DNA of 64,000 bases, taken from the NCBI GenBank assembly GCA_024036415.1, contig JAMWET010005459.1, positions 1 through 64,000 on the forward strand, in the 5' to 3' direction. The stretch comes from Prochilodus magdalenae (lineage: Eukaryota > Chordata > Actinopteri > Characiformes > Prochilodontidae). Made by a program: the position numbers and the translations under genes. The notes beneath the pieces were generated by a model that was not told the origin of the DNA, did no database searches, and was given only the letters and a program-made list of their open reading frames with translations. This document shows positions 1-9,794 of this stretch, one piece after another (the stretch's first letter is position 1; each line of letters opens with the position of its first letter).

Positions 1-719
1 TCAAGGTCAAAAGGTTGACTTCACCGCGCCTAGAATGAATGGATGTCATTGTAGGACAATTTCCAGGGACCACAAACAGAGGCTTCAATTAACAGACGTC
101 CCTTAGACTGAAGGTGTGTTTCGGCATGAGCTAACTCTAAATTGGGCTCGAAGTCCAGAACGGCGCCAAGAGTATCCAATCCAGATGGAGCGTTATCATT
201 AAGAATACACTTAAGCATATTGCATTCTGGTGACACTGAAAATGGTGCCCACCCAATGGGACCAAAACGTCAAGCATTAGTTTTTAACATGTTAGCACAT
301 GGGATTTTGCTCTTGTGTCTGGTCTCTTCACACAAGAGCTTGTTTTAGCCCCCAGCATAACTAAAGATTCTTATGGGCTCCAATGCAAAAAAAAACAATG
401 TGATTTTTTTAATGGGAAAATTAGAGAGTGATGGCATATGCATTCCACCCCTACTAGCACCTACTTTCTCAGTGTTAACCATGAATAGAGTGTGTGTTTA
501 AACAGCGAATTATTATTATAATTAGGTGTTGTTTTAAAAATGTGGTTAAAGGTGAGATTATATGGATTCGTACTCGGCCTATAATATGCACTATCGTCAC
601 AAAAGCATTAACCCAGAAGAAGCAAATCAACCAACAGGAATACAACTTGGGGGTGGTTTGAAATCGTGAGACATGCTAATGATTCAGGTTTCATGGCCCT
701 CAACTGTGCAAGGACATAG
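1..719. other. Unassigned stretch, no gene seen
   Basis: I recognise no gene or repeat family here. An open frame on the minus strand at 30-236 (68 codons) has no recognisable domain, and a frame of that length is expected by chance in this much sequence. The composition is mixed and there are a few short A or T runs. The Tc1-like relic that follows starts near 720. Confidence 0.4.
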
Positions 720-1420
720 GCTAAAGGGTATGTCTATTCATTGTACCTGACTGACCTGTTAGCCATGAGGAACATTCAGTAAGCAGTGATGCCCTCTGTG
801 AGTCATCCGGCACAAGCACCATTGGCAGATGTCTGCCATGACACAGGCACTACATTGCAGGTAAAAAACCATTACAAGGACTGCCCTTAAACTTACAATC
901 AGCGTCACCAAAGACTGCAGTGGTGTCCGTGCCAGGACTGACATGGAGAGTGATTCAGATTGGGCCAGCGGGTCATCTCAGGGACAAAGGTCCCACTTTT
1001 GTCCTTGGTGGAGGATCGCCAACAAACTGCTTGTGGGAGGCACCTTTGTGGTCAGCACCAAGATGAAAACTCTTTGTTCCTCATACCGTATGTCCAGAAG
1101 GCCTATGGTTACTCCACCTCCACCCCCTTACTGTCACCCATCTCGCAGTAACGGTCGTGAGAATATTTTTAACTGCATGGGGATGGATTATCACAGGGAC
1201 TCCATTAGGTAACATCTACAAATCCATGCCGAGACGTGCTGGCTATGGTGAGACTAGCAGGCCAAACACATTAGTGAACTGAGATGAATATATTGTTATA
1301 CAGTCATACTGAGAGGACATTGCTTCTGATGTGTAGCTCAACTAAATATTACCCCATATCAGACTAAGTTATTCATAAGAAACCTTTCCATCTTCCTTCC
1401 CCAGAAGCATTTCAAGCCAA
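720..1420 (+). mobile_element. Tc1-like DNA transposon relic, family A copy 1
   Basis: This is a decayed, non-autonomous copy of a Tc1/mariner-type element seen seven times in the window (720, 6470, 29340, 35614, 55137, 60500, 61485). It keeps broken pieces of transposase: the segment matching 'DESRFCLGGD' followed by a tryptophan-rich 'WRHRGQ'-like stretch, then the C-terminal part that in related proteins ends in a proline/arginine-rich motif. Frames are shifted and the middle of the catalytic domain is missing. Its 3' end carries the family's inverted-repeat sequence (TGTGTAGCTCAA, CATCTTCCTTCC), but the outer end is degenerate. Family membership is clear from comparison among the seven copies; the superfamily call rests on the peptide motif. 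Confidence 0.65.
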
Positions 1421-2617
1421 ACGTATTCATCTCGGGTGAGCAAAACCCAAAATGTTTGAGAAAGAGTGTAGACCTATATGTTTATCTCAATAGGGCCTTT
1501 CTTGACTGCTCAAATCCTTTTTTCAGACTGTAATAGCACAGAGTGGTCTTTCTCATAGGGGAAAGGATTTGGACTAAAACGAGTGTGGTTTCTACTAGGG
1601 ATTAGCAGGTGTCCACTGCTCACTTCGGAAAATCGCGCATTCGTCCACTCCAGTTCTCAGCCTCAGCATTTCTGCTGACGCTGCTGGATTCCAGTGGGGC
1701 AGGTTGTAAAGAGGAGAGATCTACTAACAACTCACATCAACCACCAAAACCCCCCCAAACCCCTTTTCCACATATCAACCACCCTTCCCCCTTGTTGCGC
1801 GTATTAAATCGGCAAGTATGTTGTTCTGGCCAGCTTTCCCATTGAGGATAGAGCACACCGGTAATCGGGAAGCACCTCTCCAACACCAAGACGTATCAGC
1901 CATCAGCAGTATTTAGGGCATCATCTTATTTTTTCCAGGGTCAAGTGTAATTGCTTCCCTTACCCCACACCAAAAGGACTCTAGGATTATTTGAAAGCTA
2001 CATTGTCAGCACCACGACAGAGCTAGCTATAACATTTAGCCTTTTAGCTACAGTGCAAACCTGAAGAAGCAAACGTTAGATACCTGGGACGCGTCTTGAT
2101 GACTCACTACATTAGGAGGAGTAAGACACTGGGTGAATACATTTTTTGACGCCAACCATCACTTTGACTGAAGAGAGAAGCTGATGCGGGTTGAGGGTTT
2201 TAAGCACTGCCGGGCTGAAGATGGGTGCAAGTGTAAGCGTTTAAGAGAATTCGAGAGGCGTGGAGAACCCCCGATCTAGGACACCAGCCCGAGCGAAGTC
2301 ACACGCTTTCTGTTCGCTACATCCTTCCTCCCTGTGGACCTCTTGCTGGTGGCCCCAGAGAGCCCCATTCAGCCCTTCCTCCCTTCTTTTAGCTCAAGTC
2401 GACCTCCTCTGTTCATTTCGTTCATATCTTTAATTTCATGCGGAATGAGATCATTTAAATGTGCAGGGATATTTATGGAAGAAAGTTTAATTAAGCCAGC
2501 CTCCTGGCCAGTGGTGGCTGGCTGGGCTGTGTGTGGCTTCCTGGCGGCCGCCCGACCCGCCCCCGAATTAGCTGAGCGGAGCTGAACATGCACTTTACAG
2601 AGGCAGCGGAAGACTTT
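1421..2617. other. Unassigned stretch, possibly regulatory
   Basis: No gene is seen. The part at about 2430-2590 changes from an AT-rich block with TAAT/TTTAAT cores to a short GC-rich block (GGCGGCCGCCCGACCCGCCC) just before the minisatellite. It could be conserved non-coding DNA, but nothing in the sequence alone proves it. Open frames at 1609-1845 and 2334-2593 have no recognisable domain. Confidence 0.3.
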
Positions 2618-3935
2618 TCAGATGCTGTCTAGATGCTGTTCTGTGTGTATAGGGATGCTTTATATGTGCCGCCCTGGGTATATAAGGAGTTTTTACAGGA
2701 GCAGTCCTGGGTATATAGCGATGCTTTCTAGAATCTGTCCTGCGCCTATAGGGAGTCTTTCTAGGAGCTGCCCTGAGCATATAGGGATATTTTCTAGGAG
2801 CTGCCCTGAGCATATAGGGAGTCTTTCTAGAAGCTGCCCTGAGCATATAGGGATATTTTCTAAGAGCTGTCATGGTTATATAGGGAGTCTTTCCAGGTGC
2901 TGTCCTGCACCTATAGGGATTCTTTCTAGAATCTGTCCTGCGCCTATAGGGAGTCTTTCTAGAAGCTGTCCTGCGCCTATAGGGAGTCTTTCTAGAAGCT
3001 GTCCTGCGCCTATAGGGAGTCTTTCTAGAATCTGTCCTGCGCCTATAGGGAGTCTTTCTAGGAGCTGTCCTGAACATATAGGGAGTCTTTCTAGGAGCTG
3101 TCCTGAACATATAGGGAGTCTTTCTAGGAGCTGCCCTGAGCATATAGGGAGTCTTTCTAGAATCTGTCCTGTGCCTATAGGGAGTCTTTCTAGGAGCTGT
3201 CCTGAACATATAGGGAGTCTTTCTAGGAGCTGCCCTGAGCATATAGGGAGTCTTTCTAGGAGCTGCCCTGAGCATATAGGGATATTTTCTAGGAGCTGTC
3301 CTGGTTATATAGGGAGTCGTTCTAGGAGCTGTCCTGAGCATATAGCAGAGTTTTCTAGAATCTGTCCTGCTCCTATAGGGAGTCTTTCTAGGAGCTGTCC
3401 TGAGCATATAGGGAGTCTTTCTAGGAGCTGTCCTGAGCATATAGGGATTCTTTCTAGGAGCTGCCCTGAGCATATAGGGAGTCTTTCTAGGAGCTGCCCT
3501 GAGCATATAGGGATTCTTTCTAGGAGCTGCCCTGAGCATATAGGGAGTCTTTCTAGGAGCTGCCCTGAGCATATAGGGAGTCTTTCTAGAATCTGTCCTG
3601 CACCTATAGGGAGTCTTTCTAGGAGCTGCCCTGAACATATAGGGAGTCTTTCTAGAATCTGTCCTGCACCTATAGGGAGTCTTTCTAGGAGCTGCCCTGA
3701 GCATATAGGGATATTTTCTAAGAGCTATCCTGGTTATATGGGTTTTTTTCTAGGAGCTGTCCTGAGCATGTTAGGATTCCTTCTAGGAGCTGTCCTGAGC
3801 ATGTTAGGATTCCTTCTAGGGGCTGTCCTAAGCATATAGAGATTCTTTCTAGGTGCTGTTCTGGACATTTAGGGATGCTTTCTAATATCTGTCCCGAGTA
3901 TATAGGGATCTTCCAGGTGTTACCCTGAGTGAATA
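2618..3935. repeat. 33-bp minisatellite array, about 40 units
   Basis: This is a tandem array of a 33-bp unit with the core AGGGAGTCTTTCTAGGAGCT followed by GTCCTGAGCATAT. Two unit types alternate irregularly: one with CTAGGAGCTG..CCTGAGCATAT and one with CTAGAATCTG..CCTGCGCCTAT. Some units carry AGGGATATTTT or AGGGATTCTTT instead of AGGGAGTCTTT. Because 33 is a multiple of three and the unit has no stop in one frame on each strand, the array stays open on both strands: 405 codons on plus (2622-3839; 11-residue repeat like IGSLSRSCPEH) and 369 on minus (2595-3704; repeat like MLRAAPRKTPY). The regular repeats and lack of any start or splice context argue for satellite DNA, not a gene. Units decay toward the 3' edge. 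Confidence 0.95.
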
Positions 3936-4035
3936 TAAATATAAAATATCTGGGGGTCAGATGTGTGGTTTGTACCTTTCCTTATATGAGTACTCAGTGT
4001 ATATATAAACAATATTGGTGTTAAGTACCGAATAG
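3936..4035. repeat. AT-rich spacer, first copy of a ~100-bp duplication
   Basis: The segment holding AGATGTGTGGTTTGTACC, CCTTATAT and AATATTGGTGTTAA is repeated with small changes at about 4335-4430. The two copies flank the second, degenerate block of the minisatellite, so array and spacer were probably duplicated together. Confidence 0.7.
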
Positions 4036-4330
4036 GGAGGTGCTGTTTTCCAGGTGCTATCCTGAGTGAATAGGGTATATAGGGATGCTCTCTGGGAGCT
4101 GTCCTGAGCATATAGGGATCCCTTTTATGTGCTGTCCTGAGTGCATAGGAATGCCTTCCAGGAGCTGTCCTGACTATATAGGAAATGTTTCTAGATGCTG
4201 TACTGAGCACATAGGGAAATTTTCTAGGCGCTGTCCTGGGTGCTGTAGTGAGCATTTCAGAATGCTTTCTAGGTGATGTGCTGCATGAGTATGGATGCTC
4301 TCTAGGTTCTGTCCTGGTCATAAAGGGATG
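4036..4330. repeat. Degenerate extension of the 33-bp minisatellite
   Basis: About nine diverged units continue the 2618-3935 array (for example GGGATGCTCTCTGGGAGCTG and GGAATGCCTTCCAGGAGCTG). Unit length varies, and the reading frames break after 133 codons on minus and 63 on plus. The block lies between two copies of an AT-rich spacer. Confidence 0.8.
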
Positions 4331-4335
4331 TTTTT

Positions 4336-4430
4336 TAAAATATTTGAGGGTTAGATGTGTGATTTGTACTTTTCCTTATATTACTGTACAGTGCATATAT
4401 AACCAATATTGGTGTTAAATAGTGAATATA
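4336..4430. repeat. AT-rich spacer, second copy of a ~100-bp duplication
   Basis: It matches 3936-4035 over AAATAT, GAGGGTTAGATGTGTGATTT, CCTTATAT and AATATTGGTGTTAA. It closes the minisatellite region. Confidence 0.7.
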
Positions 4431-4507
4431 AACTCAAAGTGCAGAGATGTAGTTTTATTTTAGGAATATTTACATCCAAATCAGTTGAACGGTGTAGAAA
4501 TTCCATT

Positions 4508-5600
4508 TTAGAGGCTAATCATTTTTTGCAGCCAATAACTCCATGAATTCCAAAAGCCAAGGCCATCACCAGACTCTGGGTTTCCACCCTGGTGGTGCTC
4601 TCCCAGGCCTTTACATCTCACTTTTTCTGGAGCTGTTAGACCTTCAGTTTTGCCTTTCATAGGTAACATGGAACTGGATTTGAGGTCAGGTGATTGGATT
4701 GCGTTTTGGAGTACATTTCCAGTCATTTGTCCGTCTGCCTATGATCCATCTTCATCAATTTTTGAAGCATTGGCTGCATCTGAGCAGATTACAGACTGAA
4801 AACTTCAGAATTCTCCGGCTGCTAGTCCATCATCATTAAGACAAGGAACCAGTTCCTGGCAATCATATATGCCTAGCCCTTAACACTACACTCGCCATTT
4901 TGATGAGGTGGGAATTACCTGTGGCTTTCACACTTCCTTGCTTTCTCCATATTCTTCTCATTATTCTGGGCCTTTTGATTCTTTGCTGCATCATGTTCCT
5001 CGGCGTTGTTCCATGCTTTGTAAAACAAAGGATTTTTTAGCTTCTTTTGTTTTTGAGACGTACCATAGTTTGTAACTCTTGTGAATTCCTCTGTATTTAC
5101 ACTTGTGAAAGCCTGGCTTGATTGTGACACAAAACGCCTACCTCCCTGAGGGTGTTCTTGATGTGGCTGCTATTCTAAGATAAGAAGGAATTCAGCAGGG
5201 ACTTGTTGATTTGAACTTGACTTGTAGTCAACCACTACAATCATTTTCTATGTGTTTCATGAGTGTGTATCCAGTAGCCTTGTGGACACATCTGAAGTTA
5301 GAGTTTGTTTTGATTTTAAGCCTTACAGTAAAACCAGGCTCAGGTTTTCCTTGCCCGGTGGTGCTCCCCAGGTCTTCACGTCCTGTTTTTTTTTACAGAG
5401 GTGGGTTTGACCTTCAGGTTTTGTTTTTTATGGTAACAGGCCTTCAAATTGAGAGTTACCAGTGACCATATTTTCAAAATCAATGTCCTCACACGCACTT
5501 GTAATGTGTGTGTTGGGTGCTGGAGGTAGTGTATGGGTAGGGCCATGATTTTTGACAAATAGCCTAGATGATATAAAAATTCTCCGGTTAATATTGGCAG
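4508..5600 (-). pseudogene. Possible decayed duplicated exon region, unrecognised
   Basis: Two related stretches lie about 770 bp apart in the same orientation (about 4595-4830 and 5355-5600). They share GGTGGTGCTC, GACCTTCAG.TTTTG and ATTCTCCGG. On minus, the first is open for 72 codons at 4508-4726 and contains 'GEHHQGGNPESG'; the second is frameshifted but keeps a similar 'GEHH' region. Between them is an open, lysine- and asparagine-rich stretch (4915-5165) with a possible splice acceptor (TTAGAATAG before CAGCC) and donor (CACAG then GTAATT). I do not recognise the protein. This could be a decayed host gene or mobile-element remnant, or chance; the tandem duplication itself is better supported than any coding role. 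Confidence 0.25.
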
Positions 5601-6469
5601 TTACGATTTCGTTGCATTTGTTTTCCTATAAGTTATAATTTGGGCCCTTTTTATCTAAGGAACCAGCATATAGGTTTTCTGGTCTGAGACTTTACCGCCT
5701 AACACAGGCATACCATCCTGCCAGCTATCTAAAGTTTAGTGTCCATTGCACATAGAATATTTGACTCAGATTAGTTTCAAATTCACAAATTCCAGTTTTG
5801 TTTATTAGGTGTACTCTACTTAACCATTTCACAACATATCAACATTTGTTAGTTAATAGACCATTATAAAACAACTTTCAGTTGTAGCTTATGTGATTTT
5901 TGAAAACTGTACAATTTTTATATTCCAAACAAATAATACTTTCAAGCACTCGGGGGCCGGAGTTCGGTCCCTATGTATGAGAATGATTGTAATTTCTAAC
6001 ACTGTTCACTGGTTTGGCTTTTAAATACCCTTAAGGGTACACTTGAGAGCTCAACATCCGGAATATACAGAGCGACCTGACTGTATCACTAGGTCTGGTT
6101 AGACACAGTTGCTGTTTTGTACATCAGTGGTGTGTTACTACTTTAGCTGAGCCACATTTGCTGTTCCCGGTCCACAGGACATTACTGGACTGCCCGTCAG
6201 TTAAGCATGAATAACTTCTACCTGAAAATTTTAATTGCTCTGACTTTCTAAAAATGTAAGCAGGTCCTGTCTCCGTAACGGCCTGAGCCCGTAGCCTCCC
6301 ATGAAATGTGGGAATCTAGTCAAGTACCAGTTGGACTTGACCCAATTTTAAATAAAAATTCAGTTCCCTTTTCAAATGAACTGCTTTCGACTATTAAACT
6401 ACTATGCAAAAGCAATAAAACATAATGTAACGCTTTCACACTGAGATTTGCAATGTGGCTGTAGGCTTC
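5601..6469. other. Unassigned AT-rich stretch
   Basis: No gene, repeat family or long open frame is recognisable. The sequence is AT-rich and lacks tandem structure. Confidence 0.4.
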
Positions 6470-6900
6470 ATACAGGGGGATGTGGGAAGGAAAGTGGTAT
6501 TTGCAGTGCTATGGGAAGAGAAGATGAAGTTTAGCAGGGAAACATACATGATGATAAATTTAGGACTTGATATGATCATGTGTTTATTGAGCTACACAAT
6601 ACAGAAGTCTGTCTCTCAGTATGATGTCAGACCATTTATGCTTTGCTAATGCAACCATGCCAGATGTCGTCACACATCAAAAACTACATGCTGAGACTTC
6701 TAGGATGTTGGGTGTAGCCAAACATGGTGAGTCCGACGGCAATACTGAGAGGACAGACTTCTGTATTGTGATAGCTCAATAAATATTGATCATATCCCGT
6801 CTAAAAGTTAATCATCATTTAATTGTTGCTGGAACAACCTTTTATCTTCACTTCTAATAGCCCTGCAACCCATCCTTCTTTCCTGGGAGCAGCTACAATG
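6470..6900. mobile_element. Short inverted-repeat element, family A copy 2
   Basis: This short element has both inverted ends of family A. The left end reads TTGCAGTGCTATGGGAAG, then TTATTGAGCTACACAATACA; the right end reads TGTATTGTGATAGCTCAATA, then AATAGCCCTGCAACC. The arms are about 130 bp. The inner part has no transposase match, so this is a deletion derivative (MITE-like) moved in trans by a family A transposase. Confidence 0.65.
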
Positions 6901-7228
6901 TGTTTACAAGTTCCAAAGAACAGGTTTGATTTTAATAATGTGAAAGGTAAGTCTGGAGGTAAAGGACCTGTAGGCACGACAGCGGAAACGAAATCATGTC
7001 CAAAATGTAAAGCAAGCTGGAATGCAAGAATGAGTGGTCTGTACAGTCCACATGGGTTACGTAGGGAGTTCACTCGTGGCCCCTGTTGATTCCATGGCCT
7101 TGTTTAGCGTCAATACAGTAATGATGTGAAATCACATTCTGACTGGAAGCCCAATTATCGCCAGGGTGAGTAGTCAGGAGTGACCCCACAGCCAACAGTT
7201 GCATCATGCTTGGCAATACTCCGAAAAA
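6901..7228. other. Unassigned stretch
   Basis: No gene is seen. Overlapping frames on both strands (6819-7089) are short and have no domain. Confidence 0.35.
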
Positions 7229-7269
7229 ATACACACACCAACGCACACACACACACACAACACACACAA
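7229..7269. repeat. (CA)n microsatellite
   Basis: An interrupted CA-dinucleotide run of about 40 bp. Confidence 0.9.
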
Positions 7270-7408
7270 GAACTGGTTGTGGTAATGGTGACCATTAACA
7301 CCTGAACCACTTCATCCACTTCTCTGACCCCCTCCCAGTCCCTATTTCATCCCAGAAGGGGGTTTAATGACTGTGTTATTCTTTACTGCCACAGTGTGAT
7401 TGCTTGTG

Positions 7409-7494
7409 TAGTGTGTGTATATATATATATATATTATATATATATTATATATATATATATATATTATATATATATATATATACAGTATATATAA
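7409..7494. repeat. (TA)n microsatellite
   Basis: TA-dinucleotide blocks interrupted by TATTATAT; the run starts as GTGTGTAT. Confidence 0.95.
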
Positions 7495-8489
7495 AACACA
7501 ACTGATGAAGCCTCTGATCTGAGCTCATACACTAAAACTAACAGACGACCAGATAAATTGACAAAAAAAGGTATGAAGGATGACAGGGTGTATGGACAAA
7601 ACAATCAACGAACAGGCTGTTTACAGATCTTAGCTTGCTAGCGTTTGGATATGCTAGGTAACTTTCCTTAGCTATTTCTGACTGACCTTTTCCTAAAGTG
7701 GTTTTGGTGTGGGCGTGGCATTAAGATGTCAGCCTGGCATTCCTTGGTGGTTGGTTAAGGGGACGCCCAGTTTAACATCAGAGAGAAGAGAAGTTAATGG
7801 GAAACATATCAGTCATTTTTGGCCATTGGAACGTTTTTTGGTCATTTGGAGGAGGGGGGAATTCCTTGCAAGAACATGATTGAACTCATTAGAAAACGCT
7901 TGGCTGCATTTGCATGGATTCAGTGGGGGAATCCATTGCAGGATTTCTGATTCTGAACTGTAAGGACTATAGTCATGTACAGCTGACAGAGAGTTTGTTA
8001 AAACCGCTGCACAGAGCGCTAAAGAGTGTTCAAATCCCCTTACTGTATACGCCATACATGGTGGATTCCCCTCTATTAATAAGCGACACTTGATCAAGCA
8101 TATGCTGCTTTTGTAGCTCCAAAGCTCTGGCTCAGCCGCCAAAGTTGCAGCAGATCATAACAAATGGCAGATGGTAAACCACTGAATCTGCTTGTGTGTG
8201 CTGGGGCTTTAACACTCAGTCCTGACCAGCTGCTGGTGCACGCTTAAAGCATCACTGGAAGGAAGCAGTAAATGCTGCAGGTTAGGTGAACACAGCAGCA
8301 GGAGCAACTTGCTACAGTACTTAGCTTGGAGGCTTATGTGTCATGGCCTCTGATTTTTGCACCATTGTGTGGCTGAACATGAATATGAGAGGCCTCTACC
8401 ATAATAATGAATTATGTTCCCTCTCCCATTGGCTCTCCTTCCTACCCTTAAAAGTCATTGACCTGAGGACTGTGAAACTCTTTCAACAG
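7495..8489. other. Unassigned stretch
   Basis: No gene is recognised. A 109-codon minus frame at 7813-8142 has no recognisable domain, signal or splice context, so I do not call it. Confidence 0.35.
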
Positions 8490-8975
8490 AACTCAACAGC
8501 CAGAACTCGGAGTCTTATGTAGGCACCAAGAGGTCCAGCAAAAATCACCACCCATCTACAATCAGCTCAACATTGGCTACCAATTATAGAACGCAATTTT
8601 TCACCCCCCCCCCCCCCGCATCTGCTATGAAACCTTCTACTTGCCTGGACTAGCACCCACCTATCTGTCAGCCCGCTTACATCCTTTTGCCCAAGTTCTC
8701 TGACTCAGGTCTCCTGGCTGTTCCTAGGTTCAGGCTGTCCTCTATGAGTGGCAAGTCCTTTAGTGTTGCTGCCCCCACACTTTGGAACGTCTTACCTTCA
8801 TCTATTCGCTCTTCTCCTTCTCTTTCCATCATTGTAGCCCAGTTAAAAACTCTTTTTTCCAACACTTTCATTCTTATTTATTTTATTTTTTATTTTTTGG
8901 AAATTGTAAAGCATCCTTGGGTATGTGAAAGGTGATATATAAGTGTAACCTATTATATTTATTATTATTTTTAGT
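8490..8975 (+). mobile_element. LINE 3' end, L2/Rex-type reverse transcriptase C-terminus
   Basis: This is a 5'-truncated non-LTR retrotransposon. The frame at about 8687-8935 reads 'LLAVPRFRLSS' then 'SFSVAAPTLWNVLPSSIRSS', the conserved C-terminal block of L2/Rex1-type ORF2 proteins. An earlier part in other frames matches 'QHWLPI' and 'APTYLSARLHPF'. After the stop comes a short 3' UTR that ends in TTTATTATTATTTTTA after GTGAAAGGTGATATATAAGT, the usual tail. A run of 14 C at 8604-8617 breaks the frame, so the copy is dead. It runs directly into the foldback element at 9001. Confidence 0.8.
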
Positions 8976-9000
8976 AGTATTTTTTTCCAGTAAAAGCCTT

Positions 9001-9794
9001 CACGGATCAGGCACAACATTAGAACCAGTTCACTGTATCTAGAATGTTGATCCAGTTTATCAGCTTCACTTCTTATATAGAAGCACCTTGTAGCTCTACA
9101 ATTACAGTCTGTAGTCCATCTGTTTCTCTGCATGCTTTGTTAGCCAGCTTTTTTCAGTGGTCAGGACCACCACAGACCAGGACCGTTCTCAGCACTGCAG
9201 TGACACTGACATGGTGGTGGTGTGTTAGTGTGTGTTGTGCTGGTGTGAGTGGATCAGACACACCAGCTAGACAGAGCTGTATGGGAAGGACACATCAGGG
9301 TGTCAATGCTGAAACGAAATCATTCCACCAATGCAGTACTATTGCAGCCAACAGTACTATTCAGCAATCATCCTGTAGGCAGGTGATGAAGGATGAGCAA
9401 CACACACACTGCAGCAGCAGATGAGCTATAGTCTCTGACTGTGCATCTACAAGGTGGAGCAGCAAGGTAGGAGTGTCTAATAGAGTGGACAGTGAGTGGA
9501 CCCAGTGTTTAAACACTCCAGCAGCACTGCTGTGTCTAATCCAACGCACCACCACCATCATGTCAGTGTCACTGCAGTGCTGAGAATGATCCACCACCCA
9601 CATATCTGCTCTGTGGTGGTCCTGTGGGGGTCCTGTCCATTGAAGATCAGGGTAATGAAGTATGCAGAGAAACAAATGGACTACAGTCTGTAACTGTAGA
9701 ACTACAAAGTGCTCCTATATGGTAGGTGGAGCTGATAAAATGGACAGTGAGTGTATATACAAGGAGGTGGCTTTAATGTAATGACTGATGGGTG
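9001..9794. mobile_element. Large palindromic (foldback) DNA element
   Basis: The two ends are inverted repeats: CACGGATCAGGCACAACATT at the left and TTTAATGTAATGACTGATGG plus GTG at the right. The arms run about 270 bp each (about 9001-9270 and 9525-9794) and include the matching pair GACACTGACATGGTGGTGGT and ACCACCACCATCATGTCAGT. The centre (about 9280-9520) holds AAGGTAGGAGTGTCTAATAG. No transposase is present, so it is non-autonomous. The family is familiar from fish genomes as a common interspersed repeat; I cannot assign a superfamily. No clear target duplication is visible. A second, partial copy lies at 21985-22158. Confidence 0.75.

Noticed and set aside
30..236. 68-codon minus frame as an exon
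   Set aside because: It has no domain, and many frames of this length occur by chance in 64 kb; the acceptor-like TTTTCAG alone is weak.
2595..3839. Long open frames (405 and 369 codons) as repeat-protein genes
   Set aside because: They are exact translations of a 33-bp satellite on both strands, with no promoter, splice or start context and decaying units at the edge.
2618..3935. CRISPR array
   Set aside because: The units are directly tandem with no unique spacers, and the sequence is eukaryotic.
8687..8935. 82-codon frame as a host gene
   Set aside because: It is the C-terminus of an L2/Rex-type LINE with its 3' tail.
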